Below the pieces are notes generated by a model. The model ran no database searches, was not told where the DNA came from, and saw nothing but the letters and a program-made list of their open reading frames with translations. A program made the position numbers and the translations under genes. A stretch of 64,000 nucleotides of DNA from Hyphomicrobiales bacterium (lineage in GTDB: Bacteria > Pseudomonadota > Alphaproteobacteria > Rhizobiales > Rhizobiaceae). Below are positions 1 to 6,814 of the stretch, in pieces; position 1 is the stretch's first letter, and the number at the start of each line of letters is the position of its first letter. The DNA is taken from assembly GCA_900472395.1 (NCBI GenBank), contig UCHV01000025.1, forward strand, positions 62,001-126,000, given 5' to 3'.

Positions 1-110
1 TTATCCTGCTCCTTCTTGGTTTCTGTGCAGGTGTACTGAACGTGCGTCGTTCGGTCGGAATGGTGGCGCCGTCGCCCTTTTCCGGCAAGGATGAAGTGCA
101 TAAAGACTGA
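1..110 (+). CDS. atpI: ATP synthase protein I, C-terminal end (partial)
   Basis: Only the last 35 codons are in the window; they read in frame from base 3 to a TGA at 108-110. The fragment begins with a hydrophobic stretch (ILLLLGFCAGVLNV), the last transmembrane helix, followed by a short basic, polar tail ending in HKD. AtpI assists assembly of the F0 c-ring and is usually the first gene of the alphaproteobacterial F0 operon. Its place directly before atpB, with about 75 bases between, fits that role. The identification rests on this tail plus context, since the N-terminus is outside the window. Confidence 0.8.
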   Translation, partial: ILLLLGFCAGVLNVRRSVGMVAPSPFSGKDEVHKD

Positions 111-184
111 ATGAGGCGGCGACAGCCGTTTCAAATAAAGAGAATACAAAGCGCGATATGCGCGGCGAAGGAAGAGGGTAAGCG

Positions 185-937
185 GTGGCAAACGATCCGA
201 TCCATCAGTTCCAGATCTCCAAGATCGTTCCGATCGAGATCGGCGGCATCGACCTGTCGTTCACCAACGCATCGCTGTTCATGGTCGCCACCGTCGCGGT
301 CGCCACCGGTTTTCTGTATTTCGCATCCGCCTCCAAGAGCCTGATCCCGGGCCGTGCGCAGTCGGTCGCAGAAATGTCCTATGAATTCATCGCCAACATG
401 CTGCGCGAAGGCGCGGGCTCGCATGGCATGAAGTTCTTCCCGCTGGTCTTCTCGCTGTTCATGTTCGTTCTGACTGCGAACCTGCTCGGCCTGTTCCCGT
501 ATTTCTACACGATCACCAGCCAGATCATCGTCACCTTCGCGCTCGCCGTCCTCGTCATCGGCACGGTCGTCGGTTACGGTTTCTACAAGCACGGTTTTCA
601 CTTCCTGAAAGTGTTCGTGCCGTCGGGCATTCCGGGCATTCTTCTGCCGCTCGTGGTGATGATCGAAATCATTTCCTTCCTGTCGCGTCCGATCTCGCTC
701 TCCGTTCGTCTTTTCGCGAACATGCTCGCAGGTCACATCACGCTTAAGGTTTTCGCAGGCTTCATCGTCTCGCTCGCGGCTCTCGGCCCGATCGGTATCG
801 GCGGCGCGATCCTGCCCCTCATCATGACCGTTGCCATCACCGGTCTCGAATTCCTCGTCGCCTTCCTCCAGGCCTATGTCTTCGCGGTACTGACTTGCAT
901 GTACCTCAACGACGCAGTTCACCCCGGCGGGCACTAA
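185..937 (+). CDS. atpB: F0F1 ATP synthase subunit a
   Basis: This is the stator channel subunit of F0, which carries protons to and from the c-ring in the inner membrane. The 250-residue protein is highly hydrophobic, with five or six predicted helices. It has the family signature in helix 4 (SLSVRLFANMLAGH, containing the essential Arg) and the C-terminal helix LEFLVAFLQAYVFAVL with its conserved Gln. The start is a GTG at 185 behind an AGGG-like ribosome site, giving MANDPIHQF; the next in-frame ATG would remove the conserved N-terminus. It lies between atpI and atpE as in other Rhizobiales, where F0 genes are separate from the F1 operon. Confidence 0.97.
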   Translation: MANDPIHQFQISKIVPIEIGGIDLSFTNASLFMVATVAVATGFLYFASASKSLIPGRAQSVAEMSYEFIANMLREGAGSHGMKFFPLVFSLFMFVLTANLLGLFPYFYTITSQIIVTFALAVLVIGTVVGYGFYKHGFHFLKVFVPSGIPGILLPLVVMIEIISFLSRPISLSVRLFANMLAGHITLKVFAGFIVSLAALGPIGIGGAILPLIMTVAITGLEFLVAFLQAYVFAVLTCMYLNDAVHPGGH

Positions 938-1006
938 GGATAACTACCCATTGGCGTCCTGAAGGCGTCAGTCATCAGCCGCAACACCCATTCTAAGGAG
1001 ATCATC

Positions 1007-1234
1007 ATGGAAGCGGAAGCAGCAAAGTTCATCGGCGCAGGTCTCGCTTGCTTTGGTATGGCCGGCACGGCCCTCGGCCTCGGCAACATCTTCGGCAGCT
1101 ACCTGTCGGGCGCCCTGCGCAACCCGTCTGCCGCTGACAGCCAGTTCGGCCGTCTGGTATTCGGCTTCGCCGTTACGGAAGCTCTGGGCATCTTCTCGCT
1201 GCTCATCGCTCTCCTGCTGCTCTTCGCAGTTTAA
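1007..1234 (+). CDS. atpE: F0F1 ATP synthase subunit c
   Basis: This 75-residue proteolipid forms the rotating c-ring. Two transmembrane hairpin helices are joined by a polar loop carrying the conserved R-N-P (ALRNPSAADSQ). The first helix is Gly/Ala-rich (GLACFGMAGTALGLGNIFG), and the second contains the proton-binding acid (FAVTEALGIFSLLIALLLLF, Glu). A good ribosome site (AAGGAG) lies just before the ATG. The carboxylate context suggests proton rather than sodium coupling. The gene is separated from atpB by about 70 bases and followed by a long hairpin. Confidence 0.98.
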   Translation: MEAEAAKFIGAGLACFGMAGTALGLGNIFGSYLSGALRNPSAADSQFGRLVFGFAVTEALGIFSLLIALLLLFAV

Positions 1235-1257
1235 TTCGCGGCGAATTAGTGCATACG

Positions 1258-1291
1258 GATGGCGGCGGCTCCTTTGAGGGTGGCCGCCATC
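1258..1291 (+). promoter_or_regulatory. Intercistronic hairpin after atpE
   Basis: A perfect 9-bp inverted repeat (GATGGCGGC / GCCGCCATC) encloses a 16-base loop that can itself form a small CTC/GAG stem. There is no U-run after it, so it is unlikely to be a simple terminator. In its position between the c-subunit gene and b' it could stabilise the atpE end of the mRNA or attenuate transcription. Either would help make excess c-subunit relative to the b subunits. The structure is seen in the sequence; the role is inferred. Confidence 0.5.
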
Positions 1292-1322
1292 TTCGATATT
1301 CGAATTCCACCTGGAGGTGATG

Positions 1323-1946
1323 ATGTTCGTGACACCGGCACATGCGCAGACCGCGCCGGAAGCCACACAGACGCCGGCTGCACCTGGCGCCGCTCCCGCG
1401 GGCGAAGTGCATACCGAAACCGGTGTAGCTCATGATGCGGCTCATGGCGGCGGCGTATTTCCGCCTTTCGATAGCGCCCATTTTGCTTCGCAGCTTCTGT
1501 GGCTCGTCATCACCTTTGGCGTATTCTTCCTTCTCATTCAGAAGGTCATCGGCCCGCGTCTTGCTGCGATCCTCGGCGATCGCCACGACCGCATTGCCGC
1601 TGACCTGAATGAAGCCGGCCGTATGCAGGCGGAAGCCGACGCAGCCGTCGAAACCTATGAAAAGGAACTGGCCGCTGCTCGCGCCAAGGGCGCCGGCATC
1701 GCCGACGCCGCCCGCGAAGCCGCCAAGACCAAGGCCGCCGCCGACCGCGCAGCAATCGAAGCCGAACTGGCTGAGAAGCTTGCAGCCGCGGAAGCCAGCA
1801 TTGCCGATATCAAGGCGAAGGCTTTCGCAAATGTCGGCGATATCGCATCGGAAACCGCTGCCGTCATCGTTGACCAGCTAATCGGCGGCACCGCCACCGA
1901 CGCCGAGATCAAGACTGCGGTTGCTGCCGCCAAGCAGGGAGCGTGA
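1323..1946 (+). CDS. atpG: F0F1 ATP synthase subunit b'
   Basis: This is the second peripheral-stalk subunit found in alphaproteobacteria and phototrophs; with b it forms a heterodimer linking F0 to F1. The protein has about 207 residues with an Ala/Pro-rich N-terminal segment. One membrane helix (FASQLLWLVITFGVFFLLIQK) precedes the typical PRLAAILGDRHDRIAADL motif and a long Ala/Glu/Lys-rich helix. Three adjacent starts exist (GTG 1317, ATG 1320, ATG 1323). The GGAGG at 1313-1317 is best spaced for ATG 1323, which is used here. The stop lies 3 bases before atpF, so the two are translationally close. Confidence 0.95.
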   Translation: MFVTPAHAQTAPEATQTPAAPGAAPAGEVHTETGVAHDAAHGGGVFPPFDSAHFASQLLWLVITFGVFFLLIQKVIGPRLAAILGDRHDRIAADLNEAGRMQAEADAAVETYEKELAAARAKGAGIADAAREAAKTKAAADRAAIEAELAEKLAAAEASIADIKAKAFANVGDIASETAAVIVDQLIGGTATDAEIKTAVAAAKQGA

Positions 1947-1949
1947 TCC

Positions 1950-2435
1950 ATGGCTTTTGATGCAACATTTTACGCTCTCGTCGGCCTCATTCTGTTCCTC
2001 GCGCTGGTAGCCTATCTCAAGGTTCCGGGCATGATGGGCAGCCAGCTCGACAAGCGCGCCGCCAACATCCGCGAAGAACTGGACGAAGCCAAGCGTCTTC
2101 GTGAAGAAGCCCAGGCGCTGCTCGCCGAATACCAGCAGAAGCGCAAGGAAGCTGAAGCCGACGCCGCCAACATCGTGGCAGCGGCTGAGCGCGAAGCAGC
2201 ATCTCTGACGGCCGAGGCAAAGCAGAAGACGGAAGAATTCGTCGCACGTCGCAACGCGCTGTCGGAACAGAAGATCCGCCAGGCTGAAGCCGATGCGATC
2301 GGTTCCGTCCGCGCCGCTGCAGTCGATCTGGCCGTTGCCGCTGCCGAAAAGGTTATCGCGGCCAAGGCAGACGCCGCCACCCGCAACGCGCTGTTTTCCG
2401 ACGCCGTTTCTCAGGTGAAGACACGCCTGAACTGA
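1950..2435 (+). CDS. atpF: F0F1 ATP synthase subunit b
   Basis: This 161-residue peripheral-stalk subunit has an N-terminal membrane anchor (FYALVGLILFLALVAYL). A heptad-rich amphipathic helix follows (ANIREELDEAKRLREEAQALLAEYQQKR and on) and contacts F1-delta at its C-terminus. It pairs with b' encoded just upstream. It is the last gene of the F0 operon, and a rho-independent terminator follows 25 bases after the stop. Length and helix pattern are normal for rhizobial b subunits. Confidence 0.96.
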   Translation: MAFDATFYALVGLILFLALVAYLKVPGMMGSQLDKRAANIREELDEAKRLREEAQALLAEYQQKRKEAEADAANIVAAAEREAASLTAEAKQKTEEFVARRNALSEQKIRQAEADAIGSVRAAAVDLAVAAAEKVIAAKADAATRNALFSDAVSQVKTRLN

Positions 2436-2460
2436 TAGACCGATCAGGATGAATTTCGAA

Positions 2461-2489
2461 AAGCCGGGTGGTGACGCCCGGCTTTTTTT
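2461..2489 (+). terminator. Rho-independent terminator of the atp operon
   Basis: An 8-bp stem (AAGCCGGG / CCCGGCTT) with an 8-base loop is followed immediately by a run of seven T residues on the plus strand. It lies about 25 bases after the atpF stop and should end the F0 transcript. Confidence 0.9.
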
Positions 2490-2562
2490 GTGGCGGAACG
2501 CTATCCCCATTCTTGGCATGTCGAGCGATTGCGCTACCTCCGAATGAAAACAGGAGGATGTG

Positions 2563-2913
2563 ATGAAAGTGCGGAAGTTCAGCCTTGCCGATGCAAACCT
2601 GGTCCAGTCTCCGGGGCAGAAAGGCGATATTTTTGTCGGCAATCTGGTCGATCAGCGACAGGGTGGGCCGGTTACAATCGGCTATGGCCGATACGCTCCA
2701 CATCAGGAGCTTTCCGAGACGATGGCGGTGGACGACACAATGATCGTTCTGGAGGGGCGTCTGTCGGTGAGGGCTGCGGCCGGAACGTTTGTCGCCGGAC
2801 CGGGTGATATCGTCTACATGCCGAAAGGGGAGGCCGTGACCATCTCCACCGAGGAGGAAGGGGCGCTAACCGCCTATGTGACCTATCCGCACTGGGCGGA
2901 GGGGAGGCAATGA
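2563..2913 (+). CDS. EutQ-like single-domain cupin protein
   Basis: This 116-residue soluble protein has a cupin beta-barrel pattern: FVGNLVDQ, then a first motif region around MIVLEGRLSVRAAAG, then a second region GPGDIVYMPKGEAVTIST. It resembles EutQ-family cupins of ethanolamine utilisation, but no other eut gene is nearby, so that role should not be transferred. The first cupin motif lacks the usual His pair, so metal binding is uncertain. ATG 2563 is chosen over the overlapping GTG at 2560 because AGGAGG at 2552-2557 is correctly spaced for it. It stands alone after the atp terminator. Confidence 0.75.
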   Translation: MKVRKFSLADANLVQSPGQKGDIFVGNLVDQRQGGPVTIGYGRYAPHQELSETMAVDDTMIVLEGRLSVRAAAGTFVAGPGDIVYMPKGEAVTISTEEEGALTAYVTYPHWAEGRQ

Positions 2914-3058
2914 CGAGCAGCGGACCGACGCCGGTCTGAGAAACGGGTGAATTTTCGCGGTTGGCACGCGAACAGCCACTCTGCCACCCAGCGACTGACC
3001 TGCTGCAGCCTCAAGCGTCCGAGGCCAATATGCGTACGAAGCCGGCGCGGCAAACGGC

Positions 3059-3727
3059 TTACTCCGTCACCACTCCGTCTCTCTTCAACGGCCGAAAACT
3101 CATCCGGTGCAGCACACATGGGCCATGGTCCTGGATCGCTGCCCGGTGCTGAGCGGTGCCATAACCGGCGTGACCTTCAAAACCGTAGGCCGGATAGATG
3201 ATGCCGGCGCGCACCATCATGCGGTCGCGCGTCACCTTGGCGACAATGGAGGCGGCGGCGATGGAAACGGAGCGGGCATCGCCCTTGATGACAGCGCGGC
3301 CCTCACAGGCCATGCCCGGCGGAATATCGCGACCATCGGCGAGAACCAGGGCAGGCGGTGTCATCAGCCCCGCCACTGCGCGGCACATGGCATCCAGGCT
3401 GGCGCGCAGAATATTGCGTTCGTCGATCAGCCGAGGTCCGGAAGAGGCAATGGACACCTCCGCCGTGGCGATGATCTGCTCGAACAGGGACTCGCGCTGT
3501 TTCAGGCTCAGTTTCTTTGAATCGTTCAATCCCGCCGGAATGTTGTCAGGATCGAGAATGACCGCAGCGGCCACAACCGGGCCGGCCAGCGGCCCGCGCC
3601 CAGCTTCGTCGGTTCCGGCGATGGGCCAAAGGCCTGAGAGGCGGGCCGTTTCCTCAATGCTGAAATCGGGCTTCAGCGGCAGGTCATCGAACAGTTTTGG
3701 AGAATCGGGCGGCGTGCTTCTTTTCAT
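3059..3727 (-). CDS. rnhB: Ribonuclease HII
   Basis: This endonuclease cuts the RNA strand of RNA-DNA hybrids and single ribonucleotides misincorporated in DNA. The protein carries the RNase HII signature GTDEAGRGPLAGPVVAAAV with the catalytic Asp-Glu pair. NDSKKLS, the Asp of LVLADG and the later SIAAASIVAKVTRD segment follow. The frame stays open upstream, but ATG at 3727 (MKRSTPPDSPKLF) gives a normal protein of about 222 residues, and the extra upstream residues look like untranslated sequence. It lies downstream of, and in the same direction as, the radical SAM gene. Confidence 0.95.
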   Translation of the reverse strand: MKRSTPPDSPKLFDDLPLKPDFSIEETARLSGLWPIAGTDEAGRGPLAGPVVAAAVILDPDNIPAGLNDSKKLSLKQRESLFEQIIATAEVSIASSGPRLIDERNILRASLDAMCRAVAGLMTPPALVLADGRDIPPGMACEGRAVIKGDARSVSIAAASIVAKVTRDRMMVRAGIIYPAYGFEGHAGYGTAQHRAAIQDHGPCVLHRMSFRPLKRDGVVTE

Positions 3728-3821
3728 GGCGGCGAAAATTGCACGCCGACCCGATCTCCTGCAAGCCCCGGCTGGAACGGCGGCAACGTCACCCGCAAAG
3801 GGAAAAGCGGGGCCGGGGCAA

Positions 3822-3855
3822 TTCGACACGGAAAGCGGCGGTGGACCGTGTCGAA
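3822..3855. repeat. 10-bp inverted repeat between rnhB and the radical SAM gene
   Basis: TTCGACACGG at 3822-3831 is mirrored exactly by CCGTGTCGAA at 3846-3855 across a 14-base spacer. There is no U-run in either direction. It could be a transcript hairpin separating two minus-strand genes or a binding site in the rnhB upstream region; the sequence alone does not decide. Confidence 0.45.
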
Positions 3856-3992
3856 ATTCAGAATGTTTTCAAGCATCCACACCATCCGCCAAAGTGCTTC
3901 GCAGTCTCACAGATCCGCGTGTCGCGCTTAAGCTCGGTGTTTTTGCCAATCTCTTTCTCGCAAAACCGATTGCGGCTTTCGGAAAAATGCTT

Positions 3993-5150
3993 CTAGAGCA
4001 GTGAAAGCTGTACGCCGCCTCCATCCGGCCGCACGAACATGTCGTCCCTGAGCGACATGCCGCGGCGCGCCAGACCCAGCCTCTTCGTCGCCATTTCGAA
4101 ACGACGGCCGATCTGCCAGGCATAAGGACCGGCGCCCTTCATCCGTTTGGTGAAATCGGCATCGTAATCCTTGCCGCCGCGCATCGAACGCACGAGGTTC
4201 ATCACATGCCGATAACGGTCCGGATAGTTCTGGAGCAGCCAATCACGAAACAGCGGGCTCACCTCCAGCGGCAGGCGTAACAGCACATAACTTGCCTCAC
4301 GCGCACCCGCGGCGTGGCCTGCCTCCAGTACCCGTTCGATCTCATGGTCGTTGAGTGCCGGAATGACCGGCGACATCATCACCGCCGTCAGAATGCCCGC
4401 CTCGGTCAGCGCCTTGATGGTTTCCAGGCGTCGCGGCGGTGTCGCCGCGCGCGGCTCCATGGAACGAGCCAGTTTGCGATCCAGTGTCGTCACCGAAATA
4501 CCGACCTTGGCCAGCCCCTTGGCGGCCATATCGGAGAGGATGTCGATGTCGCGGGTAATCAGCGAACCCTTGGTGACGATCAGCACCGGATGATTGGCTT
4601 TCTGCAGCACTTCGAGGATCTGCCGCATGATGCGCCATTCCTTCTCGATCGGCTGGTAAGGGTCCGTGTTGGTGCCGATGGCAATCGGCCGCACCTTGTA
4701 ATCCGGGCGGCTGAGCTCGCGTTCGAGCAGGCGCGGCGCATCCGGCTTGGCAAACAGCTTTGCCTCGAAATCCAGCCCCGGGGAAAGCCCCATATAGCTG
4801 TGCGTCGGACGGGCGAAACAATAGATGCAGCCGTGCTCGCAACCTCGATACGGGTTTATCGAACGGTCGAAGCCGATATCCGGACTATCATTGCGGGTGA
4901 TCGCCGTGCGTGGCTTTTCCACCTGCACCTCGGTGCGGAATGGCTCCAGCTCCTCCAGCGATTGCCAGCCATCGTCGAACGCCTCGCGGCGCTTTTCCTC
5001 GAACCGGCCGCTGGGGTTGATGCCAGCCCCCCGTCCACGTCGACGGTCGATCTCGATGCGAAGACCGGAAGCACCCACCAGTGCGTTGGCAATATCTGCC
5101 GTATGGCCAGGTGCAAGCGCACCCTGCCTCAAGTCTGACAGCTCGTTCAT
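3993..5150 (-). CDS. PA0069-family radical SAM protein (SplB-like)
   Basis: A radical S-adenosylmethionine enzyme of the PA0069/SPL-like group, about 385 residues. The iron-sulfur motif is CEHGCIYCFARPTHSY (CxxxCxxC), preceded by RSINPYRGCEHG, which is typical of this family. Later segments IAIGTNTDPYQPIEK, LIVTKGSLITRDIDIL and GISVTTLD fit the spore photoproduct lyase-related fold. The substrate is unknown in most bacteria, though a DNA or nucleotide repair role is often suggested. The start is ATG 5150, with GGAG just upstream on the minus strand; the open frame beyond it reads as non-coding. Transcribed toward rnhB. Confidence 0.85.
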   Translation of the reverse strand: MNELSDLRQGALAPGHTADIANALVGASGLRIEIDRRRGRGAGINPSGRFEEKRREAFDDGWQSLEELEPFRTEVQVEKPRTAITRNDSPDIGFDRSINPYRGCEHGCIYCFARPTHSYMGLSPGLDFEAKLFAKPDAPRLLERELSRPDYKVRPIAIGTNTDPYQPIEKEWRIMRQILEVLQKANHPVLIVTKGSLITRDIDILSDMAAKGLAKVGISVTTLDRKLARSMEPRAATPPRRLETIKALTEAGILTAVMMSPVIPALNDHEIERVLEAGHAAGAREASYVLLRLPLEVSPLFRDWLLQNYPDRYRHVMNLVRSMRGGKDYDADFTKRMKGAGPYAWQIGRRFEMATKRLGLARRGMSLRDDMFVRPDGGGVQLSLL

Positions 5151-5282
5151 CGGGATCTCCAGCAGTCGGCAATGCGCCCCCGCAGTGAGTGAATTCCTAT
5201 CGTACGAATGAGAACATTGCAAGAACAAAAATGCGAAATGTCGCGAGTGGCGTTTGATGCGCCGATGCGATAACGATGGGTA

Positions 5283-5795
5283 ATGCTGACTGTCCTCATG
5301 GAATGCCGCGATCAGGAAACGGAACTGGCGCAGACCCTCTCTGTGCTCGTGGCGGGTGCCGTGGAAGGCCTGATCAGCGATGTGGTGATCCTCGACCACG
5401 GTTCGCGCGATGCCTCGGCTAGAGTGGCGGATGCCGCCGGCTGTCGTTTTCATACCGAATGGGATATCAGGGACATCGTGCGCTCGGTGCGCGGTGATTG
5501 GTTGCTTCTCATGGAACCCGGTGCGCGGCCGCAGATGGGTTGGATCGACGAGCTTGGCGAGCATGTGGCGATGGGCGGCCAGGCGGCGAAATTTTCGCCG
5601 TCACGAAATCATCTGCCGTCTTTCTTCAAGCGCCTCAGCCGCCGTGTGCCGCCGCTGGAATATGGTTTCCTGATGCCGAAAACGCAGGCGGTCGCTTGCG
5701 CCAGATCCGGCATGCCGCTGGCCGAACTGGCGCGCAAGCAGAAGGCATTCATGCTGATCAGCGAAATGGTGCCCGCCTGGGCTGCCAGAAAATAG
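5283..5795 (+). CDS. Glycosyltransferase-like protein (GT2-type N-terminal fold)
   Basis: This 170-residue protein starts with a GT2-like Rossmann pattern: MLTVLMECRDQETELAQTL, then VVILDHGSRDASARVADAAGC, then RGDWLLLMEPGARP, which corresponds to the nucleotide-sugar binding part. It is much shorter than complete family 2 enzymes. The usual DXD motif is not clear (GDWLLLMEPG is in its place), so transferase activity is doubtful. It is divergent from the radical SAM gene across about 130 bases. A function in envelope glycan metabolism is only a guess. Confidence 0.6.
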   Translation: MLTVLMECRDQETELAQTLSVLVAGAVEGLISDVVILDHGSRDASARVADAAGCRFHTEWDIRDIVRSVRGDWLLLMEPGARPQMGWIDELGEHVAMGGQAAKFSPSRNHLPSFFKRLSRRVPPLEYGFLMPKTQAVACARSGMPLAELARKQKAFMLISEMVPAWAARK

Positions 5796-5908
5796 CGTTC
5801 GCCGATTTTCGCTGGCGGTCGCAGCGGTGACAGAGGGGGAGAGCGGTGCGGCAAGGTGGGCTGAAAGCGGCATTTGCGGGCGGGCGCACCCTTAGCGTTT
5901 TTCAGCAA

Positions 5909-6799
5909 TTACCCCGAAACCGTGGTCGTCGCGCAAAAATACCAGTCGGGGCGTTCAGCTTTCAGCGCCGTGACGGCAGCCTTTGCCTTGTCCGTGTTTT
6001 CGAAAATCCCGAAACAGGTGGCGCCGGAACCGGACATGCGTGACAGCATTGCGTCCTGGTCGTCGAGCATGCCGCGCAGCGTGGCAATTTCCGGCACCAG
6101 CTTTGTCGCCGCAGGCTCCAGATCGTTTCGAAGGTTTTTCAGGCAGTCTATCCAGTCGGTCAGCGTCGCGGATGATGGCAAGGTGCCGACCGGTGCGTTG
6201 TCACGCCTGTTCAGCGCCTTGAATATGTCCGGGGTGGAAACGCCGATCAGCGGGTTGCCGAGTACCAGCGCCATGGCCGGCATATGTGGCAGAATCGAAA
6301 TATCCTCGCCGATACCGCGCGCCGAAAGCGGCTGGCCGGCGAAACACATGGGCACATCGGCGCCGAGCGACAGCAGAAGCGCCATGCTTGTCCGGGGTTC
6401 CAGATCGGTGTTCCACACTCGCATCAACCCGTGCAGGGCTGCTGCCGCATCCGCCGAACCGCCGCCGATACCCGAAGCGACGGGCAGGTTCTTTTCCAGA
6501 TGAATTGCAACAGGCCCGCCCGCGATGCCGCTGGCACCCAGCCGCCGGCGCAGGCTGTCACGGGCTTTCAGCACCAGATTGTCGCAAGGCTCGCCCAATG
6601 CGGCAGCAAACCGACCCGATACGGAAAACCGGTCTTCGTCAGCGGCAAAAATCTCCAGCCGGTCGCCGGTCTCGCAAAAGGTCACCAGGCTGTCGAGCAG
6701 GTGATAACCATCGGCTCGGCGGCCGGTCACATGCAGCGCAAGATTGATCTTGGCTCGCGCCACTTCCGTCGCTTGCGCCACCTGGGGCATTACGGTCAT
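5909..6799 (-). CDS. ispE: 4-diphosphocytidyl-2-C-methyl-D-erythritol kinase
   Basis: IspE phosphorylates CDP-methylerythritol with ATP in the non-mevalonate isoprenoid pathway. The 296-residue protein has the GHMP-kinase pattern: ARAKINLALHVTGRRADGYH at the N-terminus with the catalytic-region Lys. The ATP loop is LPVASGIGGGSADAAAALHG, and the C-terminal GHMP motif is MSGSGATCFGIFEN. The next genes upstream on the same strand are a TPR protein and polyprenyl diphosphate synthase; the latter uses isoprenoid precursors, so the cluster is partly metabolically related. Only 15 bases separate it from the TPR gene, suggesting cotranscription. Confidence 0.95.
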   Translation of the reverse strand: MTVMPQVAQATEVARAKINLALHVTGRRADGYHLLDSLVTFCETGDRLEIFAADEDRFSVSGRFAAALGEPCDNLVLKARDSLRRRLGASGIAGGPVAIHLEKNLPVASGIGGGSADAAAALHGLMRVWNTDLEPRTSMALLLSLGADVPMCFAGQPLSARGIGEDISILPHMPAMALVLGNPLIGVSTPDIFKALNRRDNAPVGTLPSSATLTDWIDCLKNLRNDLEPAATKLVPEIATLRGMLDDQDAMLSRMSGSGATCFGIFENTDKAKAAVTALKAERPDWYFCATTTVSG

Positions 6800-6814
6800 G
6801 CGTCGTCTGCCGCG

